In this document: positions 51,413 through 53,181 of the stretch, piece after piece | How positions within the stretch are numbered: position 1 is the first letter of the stretch | Layout of the letters: every line of letters begins with the position of its first letter | Source: Alteromonadales bacterium alter-6D02 | GTDB taxonomy: Bacteria > Pseudomonadota > Gammaproteobacteria > Enterobacterales > Psychrobiaceae | Direction: 5' to 3' | Assembly: GCA_002835545.1 (NCBI GenBank) | Contig: PIZK01000010.1 | Location: 1-53,181 of the forward strand | Length of the DNA stretch: 53,181 nt | Notes under the pieces: model-generated | Told to the model about the DNA's origin: nothing | Database searches by the model: none | The model's input: the letters and a program-made list of their open reading frames with translations, nothing else | Translations under genes and position numbers: made by a program

Positions 51413-51994
51413 TTATGCCCAGTTCCCTTTTTTCTTTTTCTTGCTTGGTAAGTAAGTGATGATAATACCAATGAGCATACTAATACCTGCAAGGAGACCG
51501 CCATTGACTAACCACTTAATCTTTATATCTTCGTCTTCACCAACAAGTTGGGCAAGCGCTTGCTCCTTAGCTTGGTTTGCTTCTTGTAACTCTTGGCTCA
51601 GTTGATCGATGCGGCTGTTCAGCTGATTGCGCTGTTGAGTAAAACTAGCTGAGTTACTATTTAGCGCTTGGTTTTTTGATTGCTCTGAAGCTAATTGCTG
51701 CTTAAGCTGCTCATATTTAATTTTTAGGCTTTGTTGAGTTGAAGTAAATTGCGATTGAACCCAGCCAGTACGTTTTTTATTATCAATAATCTTTGTGAAT
51801 TTTTGATCTTTTGATTGCTCGATAATTTCTATTTCTGTACCAGCAGGCACGCTACCTATAATTCTGAAATTCTCACTTGGCCCAGAATGAATATAGATGA
51901 ATACATTATCAGAAATATAGCCTGTTTGTGCCTGTGATAATGGTGAAAAAATAAAAAGTAACGCAATAGGTAATGCTTTGAGTAGTTTAAACAT
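51413..51994 (-). CDS. SH3-domain protein with C-terminal TM (TIGR04211, YgiM-like)
   Basis: A signal peptide (about residues 1-22, ending A-Q-A) is followed by a bacterial SH3 domain (about 25-85) with I-H-S-G-P-S-E-N-F-R-I-I-G-S-V and G-W-V-Q. A Gln-rich coiled coil (about 88-150) comes next, then a single transmembrane helix (about 163-183) and a lysine-rich tail. This is the layout of E. coli YgiM, whose gene lies close to ygiF and glnE in E. coli. SH3b domains of this type are thought to bind cell-wall or envelope peptides. It is monocistronic; an empty stretch precedes it on both sides. Confidence 0.85.
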   Translation of the reverse strand: MFKLLKALPIALLFIFSPLSQAQTGYISDNVFIYIHSGPSENFRIIGSVPAGTEIEIIEQSKDQKFTKIIDNKKRTGWVQSQFTSTQQSLKIKYEQLKQQLASEQSKNQALNSNSASFTQQRNQLNSRIDQLSQELQEANQAKEQALAQLVGEDEDIKIKWLVNGGLLAGISMLIGIIITYLPSKKKKKGNWA

Positions 51995-52729
51995 ATAGTG
52001 TCTCGAGGCTTGAAAAATGATACATGCGCCATCCTATTATTTTGTCACCTTGACTGCAACTAGACTTTACACATTATTACTAAAAACCTCGATGTATAGG
52101 CATGTTGGTAGTCTATAGGGTTAATAACATGAATGTTATTAACAAAGATGCCCCGTCATTTAATTGCTGATCTTTAAATGAAAGACTCACCCTTAAATTT
52201 TTCTCTTAATAGCTTTCCGTTAAAAGCAATTAATACCAGAGTATGCCTCACGCACAAGAGTCGCCTGTTACATTTAATGCATTGAATAAAAACAAAAATA
52301 TCTACAACAGTTAACTAAGACATAGCCTTTTATTTTATTGAATTTGTAATTATAGATGCGACATTGATATCACTATTTTAAGTTAATACATTTTGGTGCC
52401 AAAATGTGCGGCCAGCAGAACAAATGGCTCCAATACCTATTGACTTCTTTCTTCTATTTAAGGCATTACCAATGCATAGAAGAAATGCCATATTTAATTT
52501 CATTGGTAGTGTGGAGTGTTCTGTTCGATGACACGTCAAGTTCAGTGAACGTGGTTGTTGTTCGCTTAAGCTGATACAGATTCTGTACATCATTTCAGCG
52601 CATTACTTTTTAAGCAGCACCCCTCTGATTAACTGCCCCCTTGGGCTTTCTAGCCCATTAAAGAGTGAGAATCTCATCTTCAATGAAAAGGTGTATAAAA
52701 TATCCTTAGTAGTTAATTGGCAGAAGGCT
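51995..52729. other. Long region without a supported protein gene
   Basis: No convincing coding frame is present. It contains a 24-bp palindrome at 52120-52143, a GGGCT-TTCT-AGCCC hairpin near 52634-52647, and a 71-codon minus-strand frame (52378-52593) of odd composition that I do not accept as a gene. Confidence 0.5.
52120..52143. repeat. 24-bp palindrome
   Basis: GTTAATAACAT (52120-52130) and ATGTTATTAAC (52133-52143) are exact complements around GA. It is about 125 bases upstream of the SH3 gene start on the minus strand, so it might be an operator for that gene; there is no T-run for termination. Confidence 0.6.
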
Positions 52730-52747
52730 TGTAAGAGATATCTCACA
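52730..52747. promoter_or_regulatory. GacA/UvrY/VarA-type box
   Basis: TGTAAG-N6-CTCACA at 52730-52747 matches the GacA upstream element TGTAAG-N6-CTTACA at 11 of 12 positions. Such boxes precede csrB/rsmZ-type RNA genes in gammaproteobacteria and sit about 100-200 bases upstream of them. This fits the GGA-rich region that follows. Confidence 0.75.
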
Positions 52748-52849
52748 AAGCTGTAAGTTTGCGTGGCGAAAACTCCTAAGATAAGTATAAGACTTTTATC
52801 TTAACCCTTTAGTATCAGTTATTTATAGATCTCCAGGTGGTTGTTTAAC

Positions 52850-53181
52850 TTTTGCTCTGTGAGAGTTTTTAGTTTGGGGACATTGTTTTGGTGAGGAGAT
52901 TACATGATAATTTGTCATGTGGTTAGGGAGTGCAGCGCACTTCTCACAAGGAACCCAAACATTTGTAGCTAATGTTAAGATTGACCCCTTATTTTTATCT
53001 TGATGTGTTTGATAAAGGGATTAGCCCACGGATTTGGGTGTTAGCATTCAGGATGATTGCTAAAGGATAATTAGGACAGGCTCAGGCAGAGCAACAGTAA
53101 TATCGAGGAATGAAATTACTGAAATGGACTATAGCATTAGGATGATGCGCTAAAGGATTAGTTAGATAGCGAGGATAGCTA
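52850..53181 (+). ncRNA. csrB: CsrB-like CsrA-sequestering RNA (5' part, runs off the window)
   Basis: CsrB-family RNAs bind many CsrA dimers through GGA motifs in hairpin loops. At least 13 GGA motifs occur from 52876 to the window end. Several sit in clear loops: AGGA at 53106-53109 inside CAGTAAT/ATTACTG (53095-53101 with 53115-53121); AGGA at 53154-53157 inside CTAA/TTAG; AGGA at 53172-53175 inside TAGC/GCTA; AGGA at 53050-53053 inside TAGCA/TGCTA. No protein frame runs through it. A GacA-type box lies about 100-150 bases upstream. The transcription start and 3' terminator are not defined, so the 5' limit is approximate. Confidence 0.7.

Noticed and set aside
52378-52593. 71-codon minus-strand frame rich in Cys, Arg and His
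   Set aside because: The composition does not look like a protein, no ribosome-binding site is clear, and the region otherwise looks non-coding. It may be a translated repeat.
1-53181. CRISPR arrays, tRNA or rRNA genes
   Set aside because: No regularly spaced direct repeats, cloverleaf-like segments or rRNA-like conserved blocks were noticed; a dedicated scan was not possible.

Overview
The window looks like a chromosomal segment of a marine, probably cold-water gammaproteobacterium of the order Alteromonadales (Shewanella / Colwellia / Psychrobium neighbourhood). The basis is AT-rich DNA with a normal gammaproteobacterial housekeeping set (trhP, queF-syd, ilvIH, glnE, metK, cysE, ygiF), small families typical of that order (DUF2986, DUF2310, DUF2868/DUF3482), several c-di-GMP and chemotaxis-type regulators, and a CsrB-like RNA. 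No rRNA or tRNA gene was recognised. Species-level identity cannot be read from this sequence alone.

Layout. Positions 1-2750 are accessory DNA: the right end of an IS3-family element abuts a 5'-truncated IS1111-type (IS110 family) transposase, whose downstream end sits in an integron attC-like site. The attC directly follows the stop codon of a minus-strand gene with a PD-(D/E)XK nuclease signature, so this is a stranded integron cassette. From 2.7 to 18.6 kb the genes are mostly core: trhP, a divergent stand-alone argininosuccinate synthase homologue, a membrane diguanylate cyclase, an HDOD protein, queF/syd divergent, DUF2310, ilvIH behind a Leu-rich candidate leader peptide, the phosphate transporter pitA with its DUF47 partner, and the CYTH-CHAD triphosphatase ygiF.

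From 18.6 to 28 kb lies a block between ygiF and glnE (neighbours in E. coli). It holds a small K+ channel-like protein, an unusual RluA-type pseudouridine synthase, an EamA exporter, and a six-gene minus-strand membrane-stress cluster: lipoprotein, double DUF350, membrane-anchored spermidine synthase, then yjfI (DUF2170), yjfJ (PspA/IM30) and yjfK (DUF2491). This corresponds in part to the E. coli yjfIJKLMC locus, with an aminopropyltransferase present and no YjfC-like ATP-grasp enzyme visible. From 31 to 42 kb there are a His-rich exported protein, a protein with a layout like CTP-dependent riboflavin kinase, a LysR regulator, and two consecutive MFP-RND efflux pairs without an outer-membrane channel. 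An identical palindromic core, GACATA-N-TATGTC, occurs twice in front of yjfI and once in front of the second efflux pair, which suggests one regulator links PspA-type membrane stress and efflux.

From 42.4 kb on come metK (with three in-register MetJ boxes upstream), a DUF2868-DUF3482 GTPase pair, cysE, an exported M28 aminopeptidase, a REC-CheC / PAS-GGDEF two-gene operon, and an SH3-domain protein. The last 1.2 kb has no convincing protein gene. It carries a GacA/UvrY-type box and, running off the right edge, a region packed with GGA motifs in small hairpin loops, best read as the 5' part of a CsrB-family regulatory RNA.

Motif and family calls are from reading the sequence, without database searches. 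Start codons were moved from the longest frame wherever a Shine-Dalgarno sequence or family alignment favoured another start.
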